In this document: positions 13,701-28,700 of the stretch, one piece after another
How the letters are laid out: every line of letters begins with the position of its first letter
Position numbering within the stretch: the first letter of the stretch is position 1
Assembly: GCA_013397695.1 (NCBI GenBank)
Contig: VYZI01000423.1
Location: 544,913-608,912, forward strand
Reading direction: 5' to 3'
Length of the DNA stretch: 64,000 nt
Source: Centropus unirufus
Lineage: Eukaryota > Chordata > Aves > Cuculiformes > Centropidae
Position numbers and translations under genes: made by a program
Notes under the pieces: model-generated
Database searches by the model: none
Told to the model about the DNA's origin: nothing
The model's input: the letters and a program-made list of their open reading frames with translations, nothing else

Positions 13701-16700
13701 CCACCTAGAACTTAAGAACATCATGTTGCCCCTTATTAGCAAGAGAACTCAATCAACCACCAGAGATCTGTGATATTCTCTGATTAACTCATTTGGATGA
13801 ACAACAGCTCTGGAAATAGTGCTCAGAGAACGCTGTCACTGCAGCAGGGAAAGGGAAGCATATTTGATCTGATTGATTTTACATCTCTAAAAATAGGTAT
13901 TTTGAATCAGAGAAATGTAGCTGTTTATAGAACTATTAGGGAACAGCAAAAATATTTTTAGAGCTGAACAAGGATGTCTTGAAATGGAGAGGTTTTTTTT
14001 TGCAAAAAGCAAGGAGTAGTTCACATTTTCTATCTGCACTAAGGGAGAAAAATAATTAAGAAGTCATAAATAAATGGCATCAAGTCATAAATAAATGGCA
14101 TCACAGCCTGCCTTTGCAATAGCGTGAACTTTGATGAATTCCTTGTGCAGCTCAGAAGTCTCAGACTATGCAGTTCCATAGGAATTCCTTTACAATTCAA
14201 CTTCAGTGAAGGGCACATTTATTAGAAGGCTATGCTGAAAGTGTTTTGTTACAATATTCACACCGTGACTTTATAAGTAGGTAGGCAGTTCCACATTGCT
14301 TTGATCTGAAAATGTGATCATTCTTGCTATTAAAAGGGAAGAGCAGGAACACCATTTCTCTCTTCATTGGAAGAGTGGCTGCAGGCAGCTTGGACAGCAA
14401 CCTCAGTAAATCAGCTTGTTTCTCCCAGGAGAGATCATAGACAACTCGGTGTTACTGAGGAATTATCAGTGCTCAAATCATGCGCAGCAGGAAAAGAAAA
14501 ACAAGAAAAGAAAGGAAACTTTTAAAGAAAAGGAGGGAAATAAAAAAAGAGAGTATATAAATCTCATCTTGCCTCTCAACACGTTTCAGGAAAGCCCAGA
14601 AATAGAATGGAGTGGATGGGAAACAGGTGGAAATGGTGCTCAACAGCTCAGTCACCGTGCCAGTGCCCTACCTGCTTGTGTTGTCATCATCGTCGGAGTC
14701 AATGAAGGAGCTGGACTCCAGTTCACTACTCATCATGGTAGAGGAGCTGTCGTAGCCAGGAGGGTGCTCGCGGTGCCTGTCCAGCTTTGGATGCCCATTG
14801 ATCCGAGGGACTAAGAAAACAACACAAATGGAGTATTACTAGGCAGAGAGGAAGAGGAAGAACAAGGAAGCGGCACCGTGAGCAGCACGACATGCACACT
14901 GACAGCTCTGCAGGCGGATTCTGAAACCGAGCTGTGTGCAGCACCCAGTTCCATTCAGCACCAGAAAAGCCTCCTACCCTGGCCGGCCTGCCTACCTTCT
15001 TCCCAATTTCTTCCTTTGTCTGTGGCTCAGTTCACAAGGCAAGCCATGAACAAGGCAAGGCAGAAGCAGCAGGCAGGAATCAATTAGAATGGCCATGAGA
15101 AGCTAATGTCAACAGGAAGGTGCTTATGGAGATCAGGTAACACCATTTGAGTTTGCTATGGACAGGCCTAGCAGCACAGAAAATGTTAAACAACATTCCT
15201 TGATGAATTCTATTAACATCTCACCCATAAATCCACACTCCTCTCAACCTGTGCTGCACATTCCCACCCCCAGGCCTGCACCACCTTGTCCATGCAGCAC
15301 GGCTCCATCTACATCACCTTGACCTGAACATTCCACAGGCATAAAGTGCTTCAGAACAATTCCTTCCTAATCCCTCCCCGTGTGAATGCTGTCAGACACA
15401 CAAACATTCCTGTGTATAATCCCCTCACTCAGAACATTGTTTACTTGAAGGCAGCAGTGATTTATCTTTTTCCTACACGTATTTTATGGATTTTCCTCTG
15501 CAAAGCAAACTCCTCTCCCTGCTTCCTCCCAGGGGCCCCTTAGTAGAAGACCTCCGAGTGCCAAGAATGTTTCTTTCTCTGATACAAGGAAGGCTCGGCT
15601 TGATAAGACACCTGGTCGAGAAATAAGCATAACAGACTGCAATGACAGACTGATATTTTCAAACATATAAATATAATAATGTATTTATTATACAAAGATA
15701 TATTTTTAGGGCTTCTGATTAGCAATGCGTTGGCCTGACTGTGTAAATTAAAACTTCCATTTATGGCTCTTCCCGCATAATTCAATTAAAAAAACCCCAA
15801 ACAAATACAGAAGTGAATTTGACCCCTGTAAACAGTTCACTTAGTGGTTTCCCTAAAAGCCAGGGCACAGCTGGAACTGGATGGGGTGAGGAAATGTGGC
15901 AGAGAGCAGGGCTTTTAGTGTCATTTTGCAGACCTGGAGGTTCTGACAGTTGAGATTAACTTCCATATTCCTAGATACTCCACCTAAAATACCCCTGGTT
16001 TACAGACAAGATCAGAAGAGCTCACTGTACCAGAAATGCTTCCTGTTTACACCTTTTCCATTTCCTTTTACCAGCTGTATCTCTGCTGTATTTTAAACAG
16101 AAAAGAATGGGTTCAACATCCCACATCTCCTGTCTTAACTGGATTTTTCATGGAAAAGCTTCCACACTCTGCTCCAATGAATAAAGGTGGCTTTACCAGT
16201 CTGCAACACACTTCAGTTTTAAAGTTTAACCCCTCCCAAGCAGCACCAGGTAGCCTTCAATCGACAGGAAAGGTTTCCTGTGTAATCAAGGTGAACATTT
16301 AAATCCAGAAAGCCTTTGTAATCTCTCTGCCCAACTACAATTCCCTCTTGGGGGGTGGGAGTTGCAACCATTATTAGAATTGAGTGAGTGCTCTCACAAA
16401 CCATGATTATAAAGGGTCTAATCATTAAATATTCCCAGATATCCAAGACTTCAGCCTAAATAAGGCTCATTCCCTGCTTTGGTTCCATGCCTAGCCCCGG
16501 ATGACCAGGGACCTTCTGTCCTGCTGACCCCCTTTCTTTGTTAGAGGATGACAGATCTCACTGCAACTGTCTGACAAAAACCTTTCTGTGTGTCACAGAG
16601 ATCACAATAAAGCATGGCCTAGGAGGTTAAGATGCATCCTCTCGACTTTTATCAAGAGCGGAGCAGGCCCTGCCCGCAGGACAAAAGTACATCAAAGTGC

Positions 16701-19700
16701 TACAGCAAGGAAAGCCTTGCAAGTGGAAAAGAGCACCTGCTCCAGGGAGCTGGGAAGAGGGTTCCGTGCCGCTCAGGAAGCAATCACAGCTGAGCTCCCC
16801 ATGTAGAGAATAAACAACAGAGCTTCCAGTCGCCACTGGTGCAGGAAGTCTTCACTGATAATTAACAAGAAAGGTGTTCTCACTTTTCCACCCTGCAACC
16901 TGTCAGCGTGGCTCGCTGCCGTGTGCGGAGTCCGGGTCTCTGCTGCGTGAGTGGTGGAGAGCGAGGAGCACTGCATTGTCTGCTCCTGCTTTATGCTTGT
17001 GCCCACCTTTATGCTACAGCCCCGTGCCTTGACTCATGTTTGGAGTTCTTTGGAACCCTCAAGCAGCCCCTCACATCGCTCCACGGTGCTACCAGAGGAA
17101 GGCTTTGAGATGTTGCCACAGGACAAATCACAGGCAGTGACAAAACTCTGGCAGGCACAGTCCTACAAGGCCAGCATCCCATCTCTGGCTATCTGGTCAC
17201 CTCACACCTCCACCACCCCCCTCACTGCTGTTCAAACATGACAGAATCCTTAAATTGCTGGGAAGAACTCTATTTTCAGCTCCCAGTGCTCCAGTTCCCA
17301 CTGGAGTTGCTTCACAGTCCCATTCCTGTTCAGATTCCTTGGCACACGCTACAGCAGAGAACACCGTGACTGCAGCAACAACGGAAAATCTCCAGCAGAT
17401 CCTCTGCCCAAACATTTGGGGATCTACAAGTGTGCCCACATCAAGAGCTTCTCAAAGCACAGGTCATTATCTGGAATTTTCAGCTGCCTGCACAATAGTC
17501 AAGTCCACCCCACAGCAAAGGCGGTGTCGAAACAACCCTGTCGACACTCGGCATCTGTGGACTTGTCAGAAACGGAGCAGTAGCTGTAAAATACTGCCAA
17601 TGCCAAAGAAAACTTGTCCCTTAATTACCTCCCTAATTAGAGCTTCCAGTCCTTTTTCCCAGTCCTCCTCAGGAAACGGACATGGGCACTTTGTTGCAGA
17701 CAGCGAGGGGTCCAAGCACATGTGCCAGGCAGACCTCCCACCTCTAAGCTAACATCCTCACTCTGCTCTCATTTAATAGGACTTTGTCAGCTTCCCAAAG
17801 CAACAAGGGCTTTGGTTGCTTGAAGAGAGACAGCAGAGCTCTGACACATTGACAGCTCAACTCTTTCAGACTAATTTTAGATGAAGATAATGCCAGGGAT
17901 AGATGTGCTGCTCATTAGCGTGAAGGGTGATCAGGACCAGATGTATTTCCCAATTCATACAAAAGCTGCTTTGGATACAAAGCTTCTCACTCCCCTAGCA
18001 AAAAAAATACTCTCCCTCCACAATATAATCATAATTGGACCTTAAAATACACACAGAGAGAGAAGGTAACATTGTCCACCCTTACTGACAGGGCTCATCT
18101 TAGAATCACAGAATAGTCTGGGCTGGAAAGGACCTCAAAACCCATCCAGTTCCATCCCCTGCCATGGGCAGGGACACCTCCCACTGGATCAGGGGGCTCC
18201 AAGCCCCATCCAACCTGGCCTTGAACACCTCCAGGGATGGGGCAGCCACCACTGCCCTGGGCAATTCAAATCTCTGGGTCAAGAAAGTCAGGAAATATGA
18301 CGCTTTGAGGACCTCAGTGCTATGTAGAATGAGCAGGCAGCAAAGACAGGTTCATTTGTCTAATGTTTAAGAGAAGGAATCGAAGGCCACTTAGAACCAA
18401 CGGTACCTACGGAGCTCAGTACTGAGCATTGTTTTAAGTTTTATGAAGGATAAAATTGAAATCCCTTTGGAGATGGAAGATGAAATTCCCATCTACTCAC
18501 CATGAAGTGGGGAGCTGGAGGGCCTTTAAGTGGGAAACTGTGGCTAACTTAAAAGAAGCTTTTCTGATGTTGTGCAAACATCCCTAAACATGAGGCTGAC
18601 CAGAGAGATTTTTCTGCACAGCTCACAGTTAGAATTCTGCTTTTCCACTCACATTTCCTTTGGGATAGTTCCACTGTAACTACACACCCAACAGATCTTT
18701 GTTTTACTCTTCTCCATCCTGGAGTTTTCCCAAGTCAGAATGACAACCTTGTTCTGTGAAGATTCCCAACTCCACAGCAAGTGAGGATCAGTAGAGTCAG
18801 CTCACTTGACCTGTAGAGATACATTGAGCTAAAACCTCTATCTGGGCCGTTCCCAAATGGCTCATTATCACCTTTTCTCACTTCACCTGGTTTGAAATGA
18901 AGGCTCTAACACATTGTTCATTTTCTTCTTGTGGAAGGAGTACTTCTTTCCCTTTGTAGAGTATCCAGGGACATCCTCATTGTCAGGGTGGGTAATGGTA
19001 ATTCTTTGCCATTGGCTTTGTACCAATAATGAGCTCAGATGGTTACAAACACCATGCAGTCCATGTTATTTTGCAGCTCGGTGAGCTGGCAGTGCTGTGC
19101 CTGTGTCCTGGCTGCTCTGTAGAATAATACCTATGGATCAAACCTGTGAGTAATGCACAGCTCCAATGCCCATCCCTCCTCCTGCCTCTTGGTGAGCTGC
19201 GAGAGCTGTAATTTTGGTATTATTTGAACAAGTCTCTACAGGAAGAGATCAAACACTCCAAACACATTTCCTTCTTTCTGCAGGGAAAGGAGGATTTACC
19301 ACTATTTCATAATGACAAGGGAGCACACAGCTTCTGCCCCTGAAATAGCTGTGAACTGGGTGTCACAGCCTTGCTGTCCTTCCTCCACCCTAGTCCCCTT
19401 TCTCCTGTCACGGTTTCCCCACTTTATATGCAACTGCACTCCAGACAAAGACATGAAGAAAAGAATGATTCTGCTAATGACTGTTACAAAGAGGCCTTAA
19501 AATCTTTCTTCAGGATAAGGGTATTTCCTAGAACCATAAAATCATAGAATGGTTTGATTTGCAAGGGACCTCAAAGCTCATCCAGTTCCAAGCTCCCTGC
19601 CATGGGCAGTAACATCTCCCACTGGATCACGGTGCCAAAAGCCGCATCCAACCTGGCCTTCAACACCTCCAGGGATGGGGCAGCCACTACTGCTCTGGGC

Positions 19701-22700
19701 AACCTGGGCCAGGGCCTTCCAGCGCAGTTCAGCATACAGCGCTGAGCTGTGCATTTTGACCATCATTGAGTAATTTCCAGTCACTCTGAGTCAGCTACAA
19801 GAGTTAAACGAACAGAAAGACACCGGCTTCCAAGCCACACTGGGGATGGCTTCTGGTTTTCTCACTGGAGGCAAATACTTTAGTGGGTGAAACTGTGAAG
19901 AAAGCCTGTGATGGCATCTCTTGGGCCCTAGTATTCCATATTCTGGACCATTTTATACTCGACGGGTGGCACCTATTCATGCATAATTAAACCTGGAAAT
20001 TCTTGTCTGGCAACAAAGGAAAAACCAGGCTTACTTTGATGTACAGACTAGGGGCAAGAGATGAAGTTCTGCAGTTTCTATGTGTACTTTGGGCGCACTT
20101 ATGTGTAAAAAACAGATCTTCAGAGCCAATGTGCTGTATTTATACCAGAACGGAGCATTACCGCTGATCCAAGCCTGGAGAAATCAACAGAGATTACTCC
20201 AAGACTCTCAAAGTGTCTACACTGCAACCTTCCAACACATCACAGCCAATGTGTCCTACCTTTATACGAGCAAACGTGAACCACGGAGGCAGCTGAGCCA
20301 TGACAGCACAGGAGCTCAGCTCTGGGAGCTGTTATTCCTCTCCAAACACTACAGAAAGTTCTCTACGTTGTCAAAAGGAACCTCTCTGCCACTTTACTGT
20401 AGGCTGTCCAAACCTCTTAGAAAATGCTGAGCTTCAAAGAGTTTCAAAGTAATCATCAAATTATTCCATTAAAATAATAACAACCCCTGAAAGCACGCAG
20501 GAATGCAGACACGCTTCCATAGCATTCACGCCAAAGCAGTTATTGCTCTGAAAGATTGACAGAAAACTTGTTCTTTTTACAGGAAAAAGGGGGGAAATTA
20601 AATAGGACTCACCATCCTCGTGCCCTTCTCTGTTCCTCCGTCGGTGTCTGTCTCGCCGGTGGCTAACAACTGACTCTGTTCCCGTTTCATTGTCCAGGCC
20701 ATCCCGGCTGCTGGCAGCGTTTGGGCTGTTGGAGAACAAATAGAGAGGAACAGTGGAGTCATCTCTTTCTTTGTGTTTGATAAAAGCAGTTGTGGGTGCA
20801 CACGTGGTGGTTTAGAAGCCAGGAAGCTCTTCCGCAGGTCAGCTGAGGTCTGGGTGCAGCCCTGCAGGCTGCCCCTCACCCCAGAACCACCCAATGCCTG
20901 AAAAAAGAGCCCCACACCCCTGCCCTGAGACTGTGGGGTTCGGACAAGTCCCATTAATGTGACACTGAAAAAGCTGCCACAAGGCCATTGCGAGACATCT
21001 CCAAAGGGAAAACAGCATGGGGTAAGAAAAGGGACTGTTTTAGCACTTAGAGACAATTACGTGACAGCTTTAGCTGCTACCACACTTGCAAAGGAAATGG
21101 GAGCTCAGCTCAGTTCCATGAGTGATGCCCCCAATCCTGGAGGGGTTCAGACATCGTGTAGACGTGGTACCATGGGACATGATTTAGCAGACATGGTGGT
21201 GCTGGGTTGGCAGTTGGGCTAGGTGAGCCAAGAGGCCTTTTCCAACCTCAGTGATTCTCGGATGCGAAGATTCTGCTGTGAACAACGTCCCTTAGGAAGT
21301 TACTGTCTTCCTCTCTGTCCTGCAAACACCTCCCATGTAAATGGAGTCCCATATGCCCTTTGCAGCTGCTGGTTATGCCCAGCACATCCTCCTCACACAC
21401 ACAGACTGTACAATGGCCATCATTAGATGTGCACCATAGCATCAGAGTCATTAATGTATTCCTTCTAGAATTCCATGAGGTCAGAATTTTACACAGGGAA
21501 TAAAAGCAGCAGTGACCCAACCAACTGGTCCTGTGGGCTTCTGTGGCAGTTGGACCCAAAGGGGTGGATGTGTAAGCACACGTGTGTCACATTCCATCAC
21601 AGAGGGCTGCTGGGAAGCCTCCTGCACGCCCACATGCTTTCTCTGCCTTCAGGAAATGTGCTGACATGCCCACCACACCAATTGGGAAATCGAGGTGGTT
21701 GTTCAAGTGCCTGCTCATCTGAAGCCCTGACAGAGCTGCCAAGCTGCAGGTCTGTATTTCAGGGCAGTCACAGGGACAGTGGCGTTTCTTGTCGCAGTCC
21801 ACCACAACTGGAAAGGGAAGGAGGGTGACAGGTTACCAAAGCCACCCCAGGCAGCTCTGGGACTCCTCATGGGCACCATCTACCGACTGCTGCTGCTGCT
21901 CTCCAGGGCTAAGCTGCTTCCAAGGCTAAACCTGCCTACAAAAGGTGCCAAAGGAACCTCACAGCTGGCTTGTTCCCTCTCTCATTGCTGCTCGAATTAA
22001 ATGCAATTCCATTTTCAGTCCACACAGCCCAGAGCTGCGCAAGACAAGGGCTCAGAGATCAGCATTCCCAACTCACTCTGCATCTCCACTGCTAAACCAA
22101 GAGCAGCCTCATCCCTCCACATGAACGTGGATCTGGCAGCCACTAAACAGAAGCAGTGGAGCATGAAATACAGGATGAACTTCAGGACTTTCATCAGGGA
22201 CAGGGAAGGCAAATTTTCTTCAGATTTAAGCAATGATGAGGGAACACCAATCCTGGTGGGCAGCTACTTGAGATTACCACCTCCCTGCTGACAAGGATCT
22301 CATTCCCTGAGATGGCATTGCCTGCTGTCCTGTCCACTTGATCCATTTCTTGTACCCTTTGCTGCCCAGCAACATTTCTGTCTGTACAATTACACAACCC
22401 TCAGTTGTTTATCTAGGAACGAGACCACAAGCCAGAGAGAGCAGAACCTCTCCTCACTCAGCAGGACCTGTGAGAGTTCCTTGCCCCACTGGGGTTACCA
22501 CATTGGCTTTGCAACATGAAGGCACCACCACTGGCTGCTCTGTGCTGGCTGCTGGCAAGGAGACCAGAGCAGATGCTCTGGGTTTGGTGAAAGGCTGGTG
22601 CCTCAGGACAACACAGCTTGAACCTCAGTGGTCCAAGCACAGAGAGCCACTAGCACGGAGTGGTTCACACACACAGAATCGTACCTCACTTGCAGTGTAA

Positions 22701-25700
22701 TTAGTTTTTTTTTAACTCAAGTTTGATCTCGCGGCTATTCCATGTAAGCTCAGGTCAGGAAGACAAAGAACTGGTTATGTTCTATTTGCAGGCCATGTGA
22801 CTGCACTCACAGGCGCCTCTCCCAGGCAACATAATGCAATTCATGAACGCAGGAGGGCAGTAAAGCCCTTTCAAGACACACACGTCAGGCAGGGTTAGTA
22901 TTTCCTAGGAGTTCTTGTACCCTCTGGAAGGCATTTCTCTGTAAAAGGCTCCTACACAGCACCAAGGGCTCCTCCAGGCAACAGAAGTCACCGAAAGCAA
23001 TGGGAACACACGACACCAGACAAATCAGGACCACGTTTCCTTCTCCAAAGACACACTGGAACCACAGCTAGAACCAGGTCCTGCTTTAAATCCTCCTGGT
23101 GTGGATTCAGAGGGCCTGCCTGCAAAGGAAGGTGCTGTGAGGACAGGCTTTGGCTCTGCACACGTACCAGGAAATAGAAAGGCAACAGCCCCTCCAGCTG
23201 CTCAGCCCGTATCCACAGGGAGAAGGAATTGTTCCTTAGGCAAACTCTTGCTCTCGGTATGGTGCTAGCTCTGCACACTCAGCATTATACATCACATAGC
23301 AATAAATGGTTGTCTTCAATACCCCCCAAAAAGCATTTTGGGCTACCTCTTTACTTAACTCTTCCACAGTGGGTTTAAAAAATGTATAGAATATATGTTT
23401 CATTCTAAAAATGACATGGCTTTTTCTTCTGACTCTCTTTCAATTCCTCAGTTCTAACACGTATATTATTTTCCTAACAATAAATAGCTGGTTGGCACAG
23501 CAGGGAAAAATGTAAGGAGGAAACTGATTGGGATTAGCATTTTTTTTGTTTAAAATAATAAAAAAAGACAACTTGCTCTTACTGGAACGATGGAGGCCGG
23601 GAGTCTCCAATGCCACCTGTTCTCTCGATGGGTGGTGGAAGGTCAGCATGGCTCTCAGTGCACTGGGATCCTGTGTCTGAGTGGGAGCTTTCAGCCAGGA
23701 CCAGCTGCCAAGAAGAGAAAGAGGAGGATTACACACGCTCATCCAGGTTTCTCCGCCCTGACACAAAGTGTTCACTCACAGCTTTTCTAAATACTCCATG
23801 ACACATAAGGGAAACCAGGAAAAAGGATGTGTTTAGGGTCTGCTTGCATGGATTCCTGCCAAACCTTCATAAAATCAGGTTACTTTCAATCAGAACATGG
23901 GAACACCATCAGCTGGGATGCACACAAAATTCCTGTGAGCGCCACAGGATTTTTCTCATCCCAGAACGGAGGGGACTGGTCTTCAGTCTTGCTCCTAAGA
24001 GAATATTCCATCAACACAAGAAGGCAAACACAGACTCTTGAAAGGAACTGCCTGAAGACAAAACAGTTCCCCAGCACCACATGGAGCTGCATTATTCAAA
24101 CTCTCTTGTCACCAGAGCAAGAGCAGCAGAGGAAACACTGAAGGGAAAAATAACACGAGCTTTCCCAATAACTTGATAATTAGGGCTTCTTTCTGTCAGG
24201 TGGGGAAGTAATGGGTGACGTTTAGAAAGCACGTTGGCACTATGGAGGTGCAAGAACTTCTCTGAGCCTGGCTCAGCCCCTGAGGAATCTCCATCTGCAA
24301 GGGCTTTCACAACATCAAACTAAGGGGTAAAAAGAAGAAAAAGGGACTGGGTGTAGGCAGGGTCTGTCCATCCCTCACCCTTCCCGCTTTGCTACACAAA
24401 CATGCACCGAGCCTGAGTTCTCTGAAAGCAGGAAGTGATGTTCCCTGTTCCCTCTTTAAGCCTTGGTGCCGGTGGCAACACCTGACTCAAAGACACATGT
24501 GATGCAAAGAGTGATGAGGAACACAATAAACCCAGCCCATATTTCAGGATGTTTGTACTTAATATTTCCTTGCTCCTGAAGGAAGAAGCCTTGGCAATGC
24601 AGAACCCGTTATGAAGACAAGTCCACTGCGCTGATCAAGGCTGCAGATCATGACAGGCAGGACCTGGGAGCTCCTGTGAGAGGACCCAACTTCAGAGATT
24701 TAAAAGCTTGAAAGAACTGCATTATTAAAACAAGGCATTGAGTGTCCAGACCCCCATCTGGTTACAAGTGAAGCACTCGTCCTTCCTCAAACCTTTCATT
24801 CTTGACTTACAGATCTCTGCGTTCAAGAGCACTGAAATATAAATCATCACTGCAGAGCAAATTAACCAAAACACCAAGAAAGAGCATTAGAAAACATTTG
24901 TTGTGCTGGAAAGCTTGCAGTAGAAGACAGCACGTAGGAATTGATTAGTGAGGCTGAATGGTCTAGCTGATTTTTCCCAAATCCCAAAAAGATGAGAAAG
25001 GTGGTGGAACACCTATCACAGCGGAATACTGGCCTCAGCTGGAGCTTTGTAGCGAGTCAGCTGCCTTCCCTCCTTCCAAAACGCTTGCACGCTCTGCACC
25101 TTGCGAAACGCTTTCCATTTGACAGGGTTTGACGGTGATAGCAGAAAAGGAAGAATTCTGTACACACTTGGTGAGAAAACTCCTACATCCCTGCCCTGGT
25201 ACAGGTTTGGCACACACAATCGCTGCTCCTGCTTGGCTCTGTCAGCTACGAGCTCCTCGTTCCTTCCAGCAGTGACACTGCGATATCAGCTTGAAGATAA
25301 ACCGGGTCCTTCTTCTTGACAACCTAAGGTAGAATAAAATTCTCCGGTGTTACAGTACGTTGAATGAAGAAGAGAACACATGATGGCTATGCCGGAGGCT
25401 TCTCATGGTGCTTCTCTGAGAAGAGCAGCGCTCACCTCAGCCTCCTGGCCAGATGCCAGCCCTGACAATTACACTTCACCCATTGGGCTTCCCCTGCAGT
25501 TTAGACTGGCAGTGGCATTTTAATCCCTTTCTTCACTCGCACTGTGTGGGTACCGTGTGCTGCTCTGGAGCATGCCCGAGGCTGTAAACCAGCTCCTGGG
25601 TTCCACTCCAAAGGTCTGCTCTCCAGTGGGAAACGTGGATGTCCTCTGCGTGGTGCACATGAACGAAGTTCATAAGGAAGTGTGGAATGGTTTCAACTGT

Positions 25701-28700
25701 TGATTCAGTTCATACCGTCATGCTGATCGCTGGTTGTTTATCCAGCCATCCCCCTCACAACTAGATCTTCCTCAGGATGTGGAGAAAGCACCTTGATCCA
25801 GTGGGAAGTGTCCCTGCCCACAGCACAGGGTTGGAACTGGATGGGCTTTAAGGTCCCTTCCAAGCCAATCCATTCCATGATTCTATTTTCAGCAGGAAAA
25901 AAGGAGAGAAGCCTGATCTACCCAGTATAGACAATTTCTCATTACTAAAATAAACATCACGCTCCTGATAGGCATTTGTAGAGCCCCTGTTGCCTTTGAC
26001 AGAATTCCTGGTGGAATGCAGGGCCTCATCAGTGAGTCCTTTTGTGCAATTGGTCCTTCGGGAGCAGCCTTCGAGTGGATAATGGGCCATGTCTCTGAAG
26101 CTTTGACTTGGGATTTGAGATGTCTGTGACTTTATAGGAAATAATTACTTTCAACTTGTAGATGAATGTGGCTGCTCTGAAGTTGCTGTCAGAAATACAA
26201 ATGGCTCTTTTGGGGTATTTCTTTCATTACCATTATCAATCCCTGAGCTGAAAGAAACACCAAGAACTGCTGAAGCTTGGAACAGTAAGAATTTCAATAT
26301 TGTAGTTTTCGTGCTGGCAAACTATTAAATATTTAGCCAGATGAGACTGTGCCAGTGTCTGGTCTTTCCCCTTCCTGGGCTGGTTCTTGTCTGGTGTCTT
26401 TGGCTCTGAATGCTGAACAGGCTGATTCCTTGAGCTGGCTTAATTAACGCCCGGGTGAGGACGCTCAGATGTCTGCTGAGCCCTGTGAAAGGCAGCTCTT
26501 GCCATAATTAAGTGAGAAGTGTAAGCAAACATGGTGTAGAGGAGAAAAAGGGAAACTGAGCTACAGAGAGGTGAAGCGATTGATGCACAGGCTCACTGAA
26601 ATCAGCAGCCATAATGGGAAGAGAACAAGGCCCTCCTGACACTGGGAACGTTCTCTGATGTCACTGCTGGGCTCTGACTGGGAGCATTTGAGAGCCAGGT
26701 GTCCCCCTCCTGATTGCTCTTCCATCACTTGGGTTTGCTTACAGCTTGTAGAATGGACTGGTGTGAAGTTTGCTCTTGTGCCTCTACTGGGGCTTCAGCC
26801 GGGCAGTGCAGCTGCTGGTCAGCAGCTCTGACACAAGGAGCTGGACACTTCTGCAAAAGTGCTCCAAGATAACTGCTCCTTGGCCAGCACCCAGCAGTGC
26901 CAGATGATCTCCTCTGGCACAGGAGGAAACAGAGAATCCAAAAATCACAGAATGGTTTGGGTTGGGAGGGATCTTAGAGCCCATCCAGTTCCAACCCCCC
27001 CTGACATGGGCAGAGACACCTCCCACTGCATCAGGGGGCTCCAAGCCCCACCAACCTGGCCTTCAACACCTCCAGGGATGGGGCAGCCACCACTGCTCTG
27101 GGCAACCTGGGCCAGGGCCTCCCCACCCTCACAGCAAAACATTTCTCCTTAGGATCTCATCTCAGTCCCCCCCTTCCAGCTCAAAACTGTTCCTCCTCAT
27201 CCTATCCCTGCACTCCCTGATCCAGAGCCCTCCCCAGCTTTCCTGGAGCCCCTTGCAGTACTGTAAGTTGCTCTAAGGTCTCCCTGGAACCTTCTCTTCT
27301 CCAGGCTGAACAACCCCAACTCTCTCAGCCTGGCCTTGTATGGGAAGTGTTCTAGCTCTCGGATCATCTCCATGCCCTCCTCTGGACCCACTCCAACAAA
27401 TCTATGTCCTTCCTGTGCTGATCCTGCTCTAATAACTCACTCAGGTATCTTAAAGCTCAGGAATATTTTCAGTGGTCCTCTTTTCCCTCTTTAGGAGCTC
27501 TGAACATGATGGAAGAAGATTTACATCACAATATTGCGTTAATATCCTCTTCAGTTTGGGTCAGATTTCCCCCGCAGCTCTCTATTTTCCCTGTGTGATA
27601 ACTGAGTCTTTCAGCAGGTGAATGAGGGTAAAAATAATCCATGAAGGGAAGAAACAGGACCTGAAATCAGTTCATTTTATCTATTAGAAATCAACAAGGA
27701 TCTGCTTCCGTGGATTTTCACTCACTGCCTCCGTTATGCTCAGAAAAGCAACAATGATGATCATTTAACAATCCCAGAGCTCCTGTGTTGCCCTGTGTGG
27801 TAGAAACTAAACGGTTCTACCCAACAACATTAATTGCAAATGCAAATGCAGTGTCAGAAAGCTTAGGTACAAACAGGACGAGCATTATCTGCTGGCACCC
27901 AGATAATAGAGAAGGAAACAACAGAGAAAGGCTGTGACATCACTGCCAGCCAATAGGAGATGGTGCACATTCCCAGCAGCCGCTCAGGGAATGGTTCCCA
28001 GATGTTGCAAAGCCTTCCTAAAAAACAGAGATAACAGCCAAGCGACTTTGTGCAAACTGCTGGCAGAGGCTGCTCGGCTGGCTCCAAGCTGGCAGTAATC
28101 ACAAGCCAATTCTTTCCACATTCCCAGCTTCCACTGGGAGGTTCTCCCTGGGCTGGGCAAAGAGAAGAGAAGAGAAAAACACGTTAAGCTTTTGCAAAAA
28201 GCCTGAAGGTAACGTACTCCCTTCCATACAAGCTGTTTATCCAGATTGTCCAGTAAGGACCTGAGCCTGGAAAACCAAAATTGCATGAATAATTTCAGGT
28301 AAGCAGTCCCAAAGAACTCCAATTATCCCTGAAAAAAAAAAAAGCCTGCACCCTAGGTTTTATGCATGTGTGTGAGCAGAGCAGGAACACGTGACAGAAT
28401 CATGGAATGGTTTGGCTTGGAAGGGAACCTCAAAGCCCATCCAGTTTCACTCCCCCTGCCATGGGCAGGGACAACTCCTGCTGGATCAGGGTGCTCAAAG
28501 CCCCAGCCAGCTTGGCCTTGAACACCTCCAGCTCTGTGCTCGTGTAAATGGATTTACAGAGTAACTGCCAGATGAAGAATGCTGCCATACAAGCAGTGCT
28601 GCCCTCTCTATTCTGAAGAAACGTAAATGTCATCCGCGGAGAAGGAATCCAGTACACAGCAGCCCTCCGGCTGAAATTATTTAGCCCTGAAATGACCCCA

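Larger units (their letters stand above)
9856..14671 (-). other. DVL1: DVL1 intron 5
   Basis: A 4816-base intron. It holds an A-rich run at about 9922-9950, three CR1 fragments (10481-10580, 11377-11467, 11485-11804) and a perfect 21-base tandem duplication at 14061-14102. I see no coding content elsewhere in it. Confidence 0.9.
14811..20612 (-). other. DVL1: DVL1 intron 4
   Basis: A 5802-base GT-AG intron with two short CR1 fragments (18101-18265 and 19531-19718). The 165-codon open frame at 17255-17752 on the plus strand has no recognisable domain and I take it as chance. Nothing else is recognisable. Confidence 0.9.

Noticed and set aside
17255..17752. 165-codon plus-strand open frame in intron 4
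   Set aside because: No recognisable family or motif, no partner exons, and low-complexity composition. Treated as chance.
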